Positions 27,319-35,573 of a stretch of DNA of 58,158 nt are shown one piece after another; the stretch's first letter is position 1; every line of letters starts with the position of its first letter. The notes under the pieces were generated by a model, which worked only from the letters and a program-made list of their open reading frames with translations, had not been told where the DNA came from and did no database searches. The position numbers were made by a program, and so were the translations under genes. Source of the DNA: Candidatus Mailhella excrementigallinarum. GTDB lineage: Bacteria; Desulfobacterota; Desulfovibrionia; Desulfovibrionales; Desulfovibrionaceae. The DNA is taken from NCBI GenBank assembly GCA_944324075.1, contig CALUUZ010000018.1:1-58158 (forward strand), given 5' to 3'.

Positions 27319-27515
27319 GCCGGAAACACGTTGTTTTCCCTGCCATTGCGATGGATATGCCGCCGTTTTGAGCTGGCCGGGGATGTTCCGTTTTTTTCGG
27401 TGAAAGAGAGGGGGCCGGGCAATCTTCCCCGGGCGGCACTCGTGGAAGCCGTGAGAGGCTGCATCCGGGACAGCCCCGGTTTGCCGGGGGCGTTCCGGAT
27501 GTTGACAGCCTTGAT

Positions 27516-28049
27516 TCATATCGGTGGGAATACATCTCCGCCATGTGCGTCGTATATGACGATGGCAGGAAACTTGTCCACTGTCAGGCGGCGTATCGCT
27601 TCCGGTCCGAGTTCCGGGTAGGCGATGACTTCCGCCGCCGTGATATGGCGCGCCAGCAGCGCGGCTGCTCCGCCCGTGGCGCCGAGATATACGCCGCCGT
27701 ATTTCTGCAGCGCGGCGCGCAGCTCTGCGCTTCGTTTTCCTTTGCCCATGCTGGCGGCAAGACCAAGGGCATAGAGCCGGGGTGCATAGGCATCCATGCG
27801 ATAGGAAGTGGTCGGACCGGCGGAACCGATGGGCAGACCGGGCGGCGGGGGCGTGGGGCCGACGTAGTAGATGACAGCCCCGTCCAGTTCAAAGGGCAGG
27901 GGAGCCCCCCGGTCCAGTGCTTCGATCATGCGGCGATGGGCCACGTCGCGGGCGGCAAAGATGATGCCGGACAGCGTGACCCGATCCCCGGCCTTCAGCT
28001 TCTGCAAGTCTTCATAATGCAGGGGCGTAGTCAGATGAATGGCGCTCAT
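27516..28049 (-). CDS. Class I fumarate hydratase, beta subunit
   Basis: C-terminal part of an iron-sulfur fumarase (or close tartrate/mesaconate-type hydratase), encoded separately as in many anaerobes. The 177-aa protein has LKAGDRVTLSGIIFAARDVAH at the start, the substrate loop VGPTPPPPGLPIGSAGPTTS and a glycine-rich YLGATGGAAALLA. The ATG at 28049 overlaps the alpha-subunit stop by 4 bases. Fumarate-malate interconversion is the most likely reaction. L-tartrate dehydratase subunits look similar and cannot be excluded. Confidence 0.88.
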   Translation of the reverse strand: MSAIHLTTPLHYEDLQKLKAGDRVTLSGIIFAARDVAHRRMIEALDRGAPLPFELDGAVIYYVGPTPPPPGLPIGSAGPTTSYRMDAYAPRLYALGLAASMGKGKRSAELRAALQKYGGVYLGATGGAAALLARHITAAEVIAYPELGPEAIRRLTVDKFPAIVIYDAHGGDVFPPI

Positions 28050-28885
28050 AGACAGATTTCTCCTCGCCGGGCGGCATTGCACTGGATGTTGACCGCCACG
28101 GGCAGACTGGCGATGTGACAGGGACGGAGCAGCAGGCGCACTCCGAGGCAGGTCCGGGTTCCGCCCAGCCCCCCCGGGCCGATGGGCATCCGGTTGATGG
28201 CATCAAGCAGCTCCGCTTCCAGCGCCGCCGCATCGGGGTCGGGATTGGGCATGTCCAGAGGCATGAGCAGAGCCTTCTTGGCAATGGTCGGAGCGAGATC
28301 GAAGGTTCCCCCCACCCCCACCCCCACAATGATGGGCGGGCAGGGATTCGGCCCGGCCTGCCTGACCGTGTCCAGCACAAAATCCCTGATTCCGCTGATT
28401 CCTCTGGATGGCGCGAACATGGCGCAGCGCGACATGTTTTCCGCTCCGCCGCCCTTGGGCAGGAAACGGATGCGCAATCCATCGCCGGCCACCAGATCAA
28501 GGTGCAGAGATATAGGCGTATTGTCGCCGGTATTGGCCCGCGTCAGGGGATGGCACATGGAATTGCGCAGGTATCCGCTGGCATAGGCGTTTCGTGTGGC
28601 GGTCTCCAGCGTGGCCTGGAGTCCCGCGCCGTCAATTCTGGCGTCTTCTCCCATTTCCACGAAAAAGACCGCCGTGCCGGTATCCTGACAGAGGGGAAGG
28701 CCCGTTGCTTCCGCATAGTCGGCATTGGCCAGCAGTTGCCGCAGGATTTCCCGCCCTTGCACGGAGCTTTCTTCTGCGAGGGCGCTTTGCAGCGCGGCCC
28801 GGACATCGGAGGGCAGAGAGCGGGAAACGGAAAGAATCAGAGCTTCGACGGCCTGACGCAAACGTTCGGCGGATATTATGCGCAT
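28046..28885 (-). CDS. Class I fumarate hydratase, alpha subunit
   Basis: N-terminal, [4Fe-4S]-binding part of the two-subunit fumarase. The 279-aa product contains PLCQDTGT, NTGDNTP, LPKGGGAENMSRCAM and GVGVGGT, with a late cysteine in VNIQCN. The three cysteines probably hold the cluster. The ATG at 28885 is the family start. A GAAG lies nine bases before it. The longer upstream frame has no homology. It is coupled to the beta subunit by an ATGA overlap. Confidence 0.9.
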   Translation of the reverse strand: MRIISAERLRQAVEALILSVSRSLPSDVRAALQSALAEESSVQGREILRQLLANADYAEATGLPLCQDTGTAVFFVEMGEDARIDGAGLQATLETATRNAYASGYLRNSMCHPLTRANTGDNTPISLHLDLVAGDGLRIRFLPKGGGAENMSRCAMFAPSRGISGIRDFVLDTVRQAGPNPCPPIIVGVGVGGTFDLAPTIAKKALLMPLDMPNPDPDAAALEAELLDAINRMPIGPGGLGGTRTCLGVRLLLRPCHIASLPVAVNIQCNAARRGEICL

Positions 28886-29212
28886 GGTGAAATCTTCATA
28901 TGATAAGGAGTTGGCGGATTCTTTTTTTATGCCGGGAGAGTCGCTGTGGCTGACCGCCGGCATCAGGGAAGAAAGACCTGCGTCGATCCACGGTGTTCCG
29001 GCCGACAGATGCGCCCGGTCGAAAAATGTCTGAGGGCATGCCCGCGTGAGCCAGCGACACAGAAACATCATGGGATTGCATCAGAAATTCCTTTATGGAG
29101 CGCCCCTTCTCCTGGTTGCTGACAACACGGCCAAGCCGACAACGTTTTTCCGCATCCCTTCCTTTCGGGGGGATGCCAGCGGATTGAAGCATGCCGTGAC
29201 ATGACAGATTGG

Positions 29213-29247
29213 AAAAAAGGGAATTCCGGCTTGCCGGAATTCCCTTT
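29213..29247 (-). terminator. Rho-independent terminator
   Basis: A 15-bp perfect stem (29216-29230 with 29233-29247) has a 2-base centre, and the minus-strand copy ends in six T residues. It points away from the HU gene 300 bases upstream and probably ends its transcript, or that of a small RNA in between. Confidence 0.7.
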
Positions 29248-29373
29248 GAATACAGTACGGATCCGAAAGAAGAATCCGCAGCGCCCACAAGGTTATGTTG
29301 AACGGAATCGCACGGGAGATTTTTGTATGAATGGCGCGCACAGAGGTTGCGGCATTACATGCTGGAACAGTTT

Positions 29374-29457
29374 GCAATTGAAAATATCTGCCGGTCAGTT
29401 CCTCTCCGCGGCATTTACTCCTGAAGCCGGATCCGAACGCCACAACTCAAGTGATAT
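29374..29457 (-). repeat. Dispersed intergenic repeat, copy in minus orientation
   Basis: Read on the minus strand it matches the 40,517 copy at CACTTG, GGCGTT and TCCG, and ends in ACTGACCGGCAGATATTTTC, close to CTGGCCGGCAGGTATTTTC there. It is the most diverged of the clear copies. Confidence 0.5.
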
Positions 29458-29546
29458 CTCCGGATATCGGGGCTTCATGGCAGAGTCTCGCTGTGCCTGA
29501 TTCCGCCCCGCATTGCGCTTTCTCCTCACTGCGGGCGCGGAAAAAC

Positions 29547-29822
29547 CTACTTTACGGCTTCCTTGAGGGTCTTGCCGGGAGTGAACTTCACCACAGTGCA
29601 AGGAGCGATTTCAATTTCCTTGCCGGTACGGGGGTTACGACCCTTGCGGGCGGCACGCTTGGTGACCTTGAAGCTGCCGAATCCGGTAAGCGTGATGGAG
29701 TCTCCGGCAGTAAGGCATTCGGTAATGGCTTCGATAGTGGCATCCAGCGCGGCCTCGGACTTGGCTTTGGTGGGCAGACCGGATTTCGCGTAGATTTTGT
29801 CGACGAGCTCGGCTTTGGTCAT
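29547..29822 (-). CDS. DNA-binding protein HU
   Basis: Small histone-like dimer that bends DNA and compacts the nucleoid. The 91-aa protein begins MTKAELVDKIYAKSGLPTKA and has the DNA-clasping arm RKGRNPRTGKEIEI with its proline near residue 64. The TGFGSF motif is intact. A good promoter lies upstream (29872-29900) and GGAG precedes the ATG by eight bases. It is a stand-alone gene. Integration host factor is a relative, but the arm sequence favours HU. Confidence 0.96.
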   Translation of the reverse strand: MTKAELVDKIYAKSGLPTKAKSEAALDATIEAITECLTAGDSITLTGFGSFKVTKRAARKGRNPRTGKEIEIAPCTVVKFTPGKTLKEAVK

Positions 29823-29871
29823 CTTACTTTCTCCGTTAGGCTAGAAATTGTGCGCGTTTCAGCGCCTTTTC

Positions 29872-29900
29872 TTTCTAGGGGGCGTGCAGGGCAATGTCAA
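29872..29900 (-). promoter_or_regulatory. Sigma-70-type promoter of the HU gene
   Basis: On the minus strand a perfect TTGACA (29900-29895) and TAGAAA (29877-29872) are separated by 17 bases, about 50 bases before the HU start codon. Confidence 0.75.
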
Positions 29901-29924
29901 GCGATCCTCCTGAATTTTGCCTAA

Positions 29925-30875
29925 TTAACAGGAAGTTGGATTAAAAAACCAGGTAAGCTCATGCCGGTTGCATGAGAGATGCAGAAGACGTGAGCCGGGG
30001 AAGGCCGCGAAGGCCCGAGCGGATGCATGATCCGTTTCTCCCTGGAATTTCAGGGTACACAGAAAACGCCGTGCCGCCCCATGTTCGTGCCACAGGCGGA
30101 CCAGATCAAGCAGGCGGCCGGGATAGCAGGCCATGTCGGAAAAGAGCCAGTCCACCGTCCCGGTCATATCGGGGGAGAGGGAAAAGCTGCTGCCCCTGCA
30201 CCAGTCCACTCCGCGCATGTTCATGACCCCCGGGGCAAGGGGCGCTTTGTCCACCGCGAACACATGCGCGCCAAGCGTGCCGAGCACCCAGCTCCAGCCT
30301 CCGGGAGAGGCTCCGAGATCAAGACACAGTTCGCCGGGGGCCGGGCGTTCGCCCAGCAGCGTGAACGCCTCCCACAGCTTGAGGTAGGCGCGGCTGGGCG
30401 GGTTGAACCTGTCTTCCTCAAAGCGGACTTCTCCGTCCGGAAAGGGGGATGAGCAGCGGGCGGAGAGCAGGAGCAGGTCACGCTCCCACAGCGTCCATGC
30501 GCCCAGTGGGGAAACGGGGACATTTTCCCCGAAGACCAGCGGGCGGGCCTTGACCGGAGGCAGATGTTCCGCAATGAGCGCCGTGCGGCGGTACAGATCC
30601 ACAGGGTGACAATGCCAGTTGCGCTGAATGCCCCTGAGCTGGCGGGCGGCGTCTCCTACCGAGGCGATGGGCAGAAAGAACGGTTCCAGCCAGATATTCT
30701 GGGCCCAGGCGGCTGGGATGGGCGGCGCGGAAGAGACAAACAGACGCTCACGCCGCTCCGTGACGCAGCCGGGCTGACGCATTTCCAGCTCGTCGGCGAG
30801 TTCTCGCTCAAAGCCCCGGGCGGCAAGATAAACGGCGGCGGGGCGTTTTCCCGGGGGAGGCGTATCCCTGGTCAT
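29925..30875 (-). CDS. rlmM: RlmM-like 23S rRNA 2'-O-methyltransferase
   Basis: SAM-dependent ribose methyltransferase resembling RlmM, which modifies C2498 of 23S rRNA. The 316-aa protein has an N-terminal THUMP-like region, then a Rossmann fold with the SAM loop LDLGASPGGWSWVL. The K-D-K-E catalytic tetrad of FtsJ/RrmJ folds appears as Lys in YLKLWEA, Asp in FSDMAC, Lys in CTLKFQG and Glu in RHELTW. It overlaps the acyl-CoA synthetase stop by 4 bases (ATGA) although the functions are unrelated. Confidence 0.85.
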   Translation of the reverse strand: MTRDTPPPGKRPAAVYLAARGFERELADELEMRQPGCVTERRERLFVSSAPPIPAAWAQNIWLEPFFLPIASVGDAARQLRGIQRNWHCHPVDLYRRTALIAEHLPPVKARPLVFGENVPVSPLGAWTLWERDLLLLSARCSSPFPDGEVRFEEDRFNPPSRAYLKLWEAFTLLGERPAPGELCLDLGASPGGWSWVLGTLGAHVFAVDKAPLAPGVMNMRGVDWCRGSSFSLSPDMTGTVDWLFSDMACYPGRLLDLVRLWHEHGAARRFLCTLKFQGETDHASARAFAAFPGSRLLHLSCNRHELTWFFNPTSC

Positions 30876-32554
30876 GGAAGCTCCCTGCGGCTTTTGCGTC
30901 CGCCCTGTGCGGCTTCGGGAAAGAGCTGGGCGGCAAGCTCACGCAGCTTGTATTTCTGAACCTTGCCGTTGGCGGTCTGGGGAAATTCCTCCAGCATGGC
31001 GATATAACGGGGGATCTTGTGCCAGCCGATATGCCCACGGCAGAAATCCCGCACATCCTCGGGACGCACGGTGCAGCCCGGACGGGGAATGATGAAGGCG
31101 CCCACCTCTTCCCCGTAACGGCGGGAAGGCACGCCCACCACCTGCACGTCGCGCACTTCGGGCATCCCCATGAGGAATTCCTCCACTTCACGGGGATACA
31201 CGTTTTCTCCTCCGCGCAGGATCATGTCCTTGAGGCGTCCGGTAATCCGCAGATAGCCCGACTCGTCCATGACGCCGAGGTCGCCGGAGTGCAGCCAGCC
31301 CTCCTGGTCAATGGCCTGAAGCGTGGCCTCGGGCATACGGTAGTATCCCTTCATGACATTATAGCCCCGGCAGCAGATTTCTCCGCTGACGCCGGCCGGA
31401 AGTTCCTCATTTGTGTCGGGATCGCGGATGGTTACCTCAATGCCCGGCATGGCGCGCCCCACGGTGGCGCAGCGGTGTTCGATTGTTTCATCGGTCGTGG
31501 TCATGGTCATGACCGGCGAGCCTTCGGTCAGACCGTAGGGGATGGTTATTTCCCGCATGTTCATTTCGTCCACCACGCGTCTCATGAGCGGTTCCGGGCA
31601 TACCGCGCCGCTCATGATGCCCGTGCGCAGCGACGAGTAGTTGAAGCGCCGGAAAAGCTTGTGTTCGACAATGGATACATACATGGTCGGCACGCCGTAC
31701 AGGGCTGTGCATTTTTCCTGCTCCACCGCCTGCATGGCATGTACCGGCGAGAATGTTTCCAGTATGATCATGGCCGCGCCGTGGTTTACGCAGGCCATGA
31801 CACCGAGTACGCAGCCGAAGCAGTGGAAGAGCGGAACGGTGATGCAGACCCGGTCGTCTCCTCCGAGCTTCTGGTTGCGGCCAATCCAGTAGCCGTTATA
31901 GCCTATGCCGGTGTGGGTCAGCATGACTCCCTTGGGAAAGCCCGTAGTCCCCGAAGTATACTGCATGTTTACCACGTCGTCGGGCTTTACTCCGGCCTTG
32001 CGTTCCGCGTAATCCTTCTTGTCCACCGCGGCGCTCAGTTCCACGATTTCCGGAATGCTGTACATGCCGCGATGACGTTCCTCTCCGAGAAACATCACCC
32101 GTTTCAGGGAGGGAAGCTGCCCGCTGTGCAGTTCGCCGCGCGGCTGCGTACGCAGTTCGGGCACCAGCTTGTACAGAGTGGCTACGAAATCGTGATCGCG
32201 AACGCCGTCGATAATGAAAATATTTTCGCATTCCGACTGCCGGAGCAGGTAAAGCAGTTCACTGTCCCGATAACTGGTATTGACCGTGAGCAGCACCGCG
32301 CCGATGCGCGCAGCGGCGAACATCAGCTCCACCCAGTAAGGCACGTTGGTCGCCCATACGGCGACCTTCTCGCCGGGAGCGACGCCCAGGGCCATCAGGC
32401 CGCAGGCGAGTTCGTCCACGGAACGGGCGAAGTCACGCCAGGAGCGGCGTACTCCCTGATTGAAGTAGACAAGAGCGTCCCGCTCGGGATAGCGGGCCAC
32501 GGTTTCGTCAAGTATCTGCCCCAAGGTGCGGGCCGGGGAAGGAGAGTCGTTCAT
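30872..32554 (-). CDS. Long/medium-chain acyl-CoA synthetase (AMP-forming)
   Basis: Activates a carboxylic acid, probably a fatty acid, to its CoA ester through an acyl-adenylate. The 560-aa protein has the P-loop YTSGTTGFPKGVMLTH, the adenine-site region ITIPYGLTEGSPVM, the hinge GRLKDMILRGGENVYP and the catalytic lysine in TANGKVQKYKLRE. The ATG at 32554 lies eight bases after AAGGGAA, inside a leader also found upstream of the seven-haem cytochrome gene. FadD-type function is the best guess. Chain length cannot be read. Confidence 0.9.
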   Translation of the reverse strand: MNDSPSPARTLGQILDETVARYPERDALVYFNQGVRRSWRDFARSVDELACGLMALGVAPGEKVAVWATNVPYWVELMFAAARIGAVLLTVNTSYRDSELLYLLRQSECENIFIIDGVRDHDFVATLYKLVPELRTQPRGELHSGQLPSLKRVMFLGEERHRGMYSIPEIVELSAAVDKKDYAERKAGVKPDDVVNMQYTSGTTGFPKGVMLTHTGIGYNGYWIGRNQKLGGDDRVCITVPLFHCFGCVLGVMACVNHGAAMIILETFSPVHAMQAVEQEKCTALYGVPTMYVSIVEHKLFRRFNYSSLRTGIMSGAVCPEPLMRRVVDEMNMREITIPYGLTEGSPVMTMTTTDETIEHRCATVGRAMPGIEVTIRDPDTNEELPAGVSGEICCRGYNVMKGYYRMPEATLQAIDQEGWLHSGDLGVMDESGYLRITGRLKDMILRGGENVYPREVEEFLMGMPEVRDVQVVGVPSRRYGEEVGAFIIPRPGCTVRPEDVRDFCRGHIGWHKIPRYIAMLEEFPQTANGKVQKYKLRELAAQLFPEAAQGGRKSRRELP

Positions 32555-32968
32555 CAGAAATTCCCTTATGGTTTGAAACCTCCCCCCTTCAGGGGAAAAA
32601 GATCTGTTGGCAAAACGGCGGGGCCGCTGAAATCCTTTTTTGCAACTCCTCCCGTCAGGGAGGGACAATCCGCATGCCCCCCGTCTGTCGGCTGCGGAGT
32701 CAGTCGGCGGATGGGGGGTGACCGCGGATAAAAGATGCATGCGCTGTCCGTCCTTATCCGCGGGAGGCCGCCCGATTCGGCTGGATCGGCTCAGAAAGCG
32801 CGTTCGGAAACAGAAACGTCACGGGACAGAAGAACGAATAAAATATTTTAGCAGGCATGACAGTGGCCCGGCAAGGGGAAAATATGCGCTTCCACCCGGG
32901 GGGGGCGGGCTTTCCGCCGTCCTGTCCGGGCCTCTTGCGCCGGACGTGAGACGTGGTAGAGTCATGCC
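32555..32968. other. Divergent control region between the acyl-CoA synthetase and hypF genes
   Basis: No gene. It contains a series of stem-loops: CCTCCC/GGGAGG (32648-32663), a C6/G6 pairing (32677-32682 with 32713-32718), and a 10-bp hairpin CCGCGGATAA with its complement (32722-32731 and 32754-32763). The first part lies in the leader of the synthetase. The hairpins could be an RNA regulatory element but match no riboswitch I know. Confidence 0.4.
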
Positions 32969-35485
32969 ATGGAAAAGGACACGGCGGCAGCAGAGAGCAG
33001 AAGTATTTTCATTGTGACGGGGCGGGTGCAGGGTGTGGGGTTCCGGCCCCATGTGTACCGGGTTGCCTTGAGCTGCTGCCTGTGCGGTTCGGTACGCAAT
33101 ACCGATCGCGGTGTGCGTATTGAAGTGCAGGGAGCGGCTTCCTCCATTGAGAGGTTTGCCCTGCGCCTTCGCGCCGATCTTCCTCCCCTGGCGCGGATAT
33201 CCTCGCTGGAGCGGGAAGACGTTCCTTTCGACCCGTCCCTGCCGGAAAGCTTTGTCATTGAGGAAAGCGCGCCCGAGGGAGGGGCGAAGGGGATTCTGGT
33301 CAGCCCGGATATGGCCATGTGCGGCAGATGCCTTGCAGACATGCTCGACCCTGCCGATCGGCGGTTCGGCTATGCCTTCACCAACTGCACGGACTGCGGC
33401 CCGCGTTACAGCATTACCCGTTCGCTGCCGTATGATCGCCCCTTCACCAGCATGGCCTGTTTTCCCCTGTGCGCGGATTGTCGCGCCGAATACGGGAATC
33501 CGCTGGATCGCCGCTTTCACGCCCAGCCTGATGCCTGCCCCGTGTGCGGGCCGGAACTGTGGCTGGACTGGGGAAGGATTCCTCCGGAAGAGCGCGGCGC
33601 ATGGGGCGGGACCCCTCGCGGAAATTTCGCCGTCAGCGCGTTGCTGCTGGCTCTGGGAAGGGGACGCGTGGCGGCGGTGAAGGGGATAGGCGGTTTTCAT
33701 CTGGTATGCGACGCGTTCAGCGCGGACGCAGTGGCGCTTCTGCGCGAACGCAAGAACAGACCCCGCAAGGCGCTGGCGATCATGGCGGCCTCCCTCGAGG
33801 AGGCGGAAAGGCTGGCGTTCATCGACGGCCCGGCCCGGGAGGCACTGCTGTCCGCGGCCCGCCCTGTTGTCGTCTGCCCCCGCCGCCCCGGCGGAGTGCC
33901 GGACATGCTGGCTCCGGACGGCAGCACCATCGGGATCATGCTGCCGTATGCCCCGCTTCATCATCTGCTGTTTCATCCGGAGATACTGCCGGGAAATCCG
34001 CCGCTGTTCCGCGCCCTGGTCATGACATCGGGCAATGCCGGAGGCGAGCCGATTTGTCTGGGCAACCGGGAAGCCCTTTCCAGGCTCGGGGACATTGCGG
34101 ATCTGTTTCTGTTCCATAACCGCGACATCCTGGTGCGGGTGGACGATTCCGTCATGCTGTCCGATCCTCCGCGCGCCGCCGGGCGCAGGGAAGCTCCTCC
34201 CCGCATGCTGCGCCGGGCGCGCGGCTTTGTGCCGCTGCCGCTGCCGCTGAAGGGGGATGTCCGCCTGCCTTCCGTGTTCGCTGCGGGGGCGGACCTCAAG
34301 CATACGTTCTGCATCACGCGCGGCGCGGATGCCTTCGTCAGCCAGCACGGGGGAGATCTGCACCGCGCCGGGGCGGCGCAGTTTTTCGAGGAAAATCTGG
34401 GGCATCTGGAAAGACTGCTGGAAAGCGGGCCTGTTGCCGTGGTCCGGGACGCTCACCCCGATTATGTGTCTTCCCGTGCGGCCGAAGCGTATGCCGACGC
34501 GCGGAATATACCCCTGTACACGCTGCAGCACCATGCCGCGCATATCTTCGCCGTGCTGGCGGAGAACGGGCACGTCGCCCCTGCGCTCGGGATCGCCCTG
34601 GATGGTGCGGGGTACGGGCCGGAAGCCGAAGGGCGTTCGAGCGTATGGGGAGGGGAACTGATGCTTGTGCGGCCCTCCGCCGGAGTGTGGCGAAGGATGG
34701 GAAGGCTGCGGCCTTTCCTTCTGCCCGGCGGCGATGCCGCATCCCGCGAGCCGTGGCGTTCCGCCGCTTCCCTGCTGCGTCACGCGGGGCATGATACGTT
34801 GTTTTCCGGGCTTCCCTGGCTGCGGAATCCGGAACTGGCCGCGCTGCATCCCCGGCTCATGGAGATGTGGACGCGGCGTGTGAACTGCCCGGCCACGTCC
34901 AGTTGCGGCCGGCTGTTCGATGCCGTTGCCGCTCTGTGCGGCCTGTGCGAACGCATGACCTATGAGGGACAGGCCGCTCTGCGGCTGGAGGCCGTACAGG
35001 ATTTCTCCGAGGACAGGGCGTTTTCCCTGCCCCTGCGTGAAGCGAAAGGATGGGACGGCGAGGCGGAAAGGACTCTGCTGGAGCCGGACGTATGGGCCAT
35101 GTTTGCGGAGCTGGCGTGGGCGCTGCGCGGGGGACTGGGGGCGGGAAGGGCAAGCCGTCGCTTTCATCGGGGGCTGGCTGTCGGACTGGCCGCGTGGGCG
35201 CGCGCGGCGGCGGACGAAAGCGGTGTTGAAACCGTGGCGCTGGGGGGCGGGGTGATGAACAATGCCACGCTGGCGCGCGAACTGCCTGAAGAACTTGCGG
35301 CTCTTGGACTGAAGCCTCTGCTGCCCCGCGCCTTTCCGGCCGGGGACGGGGCGGTTTCTCTGGGGCAGGCGGCATGGCTGGTCTGGCGCGGACAGGGGAG
35401 GAACGGTGCCGCCGCTGCCCCGGCAGGGAGTGCAGAGCTGAAGCCGGCTCCGCCCGATTCCGCCGCGACGCCCGAGCTGCCGTGA
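32969..35485 (+). CDS. hypF: Carbamoyltransferase HypF, [NiFe]-hydrogenase maturation
   Basis: Makes thiocarboxamide on HypE from carbamoyl phosphate, the source of the cyanide ligands of [NiFe] hydrogenases. All domains are present in 838 aa. These are the acylphosphatase domain with GRVQGVGFRPHVYR (18-31), paired zinc fingers (CGRCLADM, CTDCGPRYS, CADCRAEYG, CPVCGP), a YrdC-like domain, and a Kae1-like domain with HHAAHIFAVLAE, LDGAGYGPE and LGGGVMNN. The ribosome site is weak. No other hyp or hydrogenase genes are in the window, so it works in trans. A repeat copy begins right after the stop codon. Confidence 0.96.
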   Translation: MEKDTAAAESRSIFIVTGRVQGVGFRPHVYRVALSCCLCGSVRNTDRGVRIEVQGAASSIERFALRLRADLPPLARISSLEREDVPFDPSLPESFVIEESAPEGGAKGILVSPDMAMCGRCLADMLDPADRRFGYAFTNCTDCGPRYSITRSLPYDRPFTSMACFPLCADCRAEYGNPLDRRFHAQPDACPVCGPELWLDWGRIPPEERGAWGGTPRGNFAVSALLLALGRGRVAAVKGIGGFHLVCDAFSADAVALLRERKNRPRKALAIMAASLEEAERLAFIDGPAREALLSAARPVVVCPRRPGGVPDMLAPDGSTIGIMLPYAPLHHLLFHPEILPGNPPLFRALVMTSGNAGGEPICLGNREALSRLGDIADLFLFHNRDILVRVDDSVMLSDPPRAAGRREAPPRMLRRARGFVPLPLPLKGDVRLPSVFAAGADLKHTFCITRGADAFVSQHGGDLHRAGAAQFFEENLGHLERLLESGPVAVVRDAHPDYVSSRAAEAYADARNIPLYTLQHHAAHIFAVLAENGHVAPALGIALDGAGYGPEAEGRSSVWGGELMLVRPSAGVWRRMGRLRPFLLPGGDAASREPWRSAASLLRHAGHDTLFSGLPWLRNPELAALHPRLMEMWTRRVNCPATSSCGRLFDAVAALCGLCERMTYEGQAALRLEAVQDFSEDRAFSLPLREAKGWDGEAERTLLEPDVWAMFAELAWALRGGLGAGRASRRFHRGLAVGLAAWARAAADESGVETVALGGGVMNNATLARELPEELAALGLKPLLPRAFPAGDGAVSLGQAAWLVWRGQGRNGAAAAPAGSAELKPAPPDSAATPELP

Positions 35486-35562
35486 GTCACCTGCGGCATA
35501 CCTTCCGGGTTCAGGTGTGAAGCCTGCGGGACGGAATACAGGGACAGGCGGATATTTTCAAT
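35486..35562 (+). repeat. Dispersed intergenic repeat copy
   Basis: It shares GTGAAGCCTGCGGG and GGCGGATATTTTCAA with the 40,517 copy (GTGAAACCTGCGGG and GGCAGGTATTTTCAA) at nearly the same spacing. It fills the gap between the hypF stop and the convergent cytochrome gene. Confidence 0.55.
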
Positions 35563-35573
35563 TGAGGAATGCT

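Larger units (their letters stand above)
28886..29546. other. Intergenic region with start-site leader, hairpin and repeat copy
   Basis: No secure gene. It holds three things. First, a minus-strand ribosome-site leader CCATAAAGGAATTTCTGATG (29098-29079) opening a 61-codon frame to 28896 that resembles no family and may be a relic. Second, a 15-bp terminator hairpin (29216-29247). Third, a copy of the dispersed intergenic repeat (29374-29457, minus orientation). The 330 bases between the hupB-like gene end and the hairpin could be a long 3' untranslated region or hold a small RNA. Confidence 0.5.

Noticed and set aside
28896-29081. 61-codon frame with a good AAGGAA site upstream of fumarase
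   Set aside because: Its peptide is low in structure and unlike any family. The shared leader is reported instead, and the frame is not called a gene.
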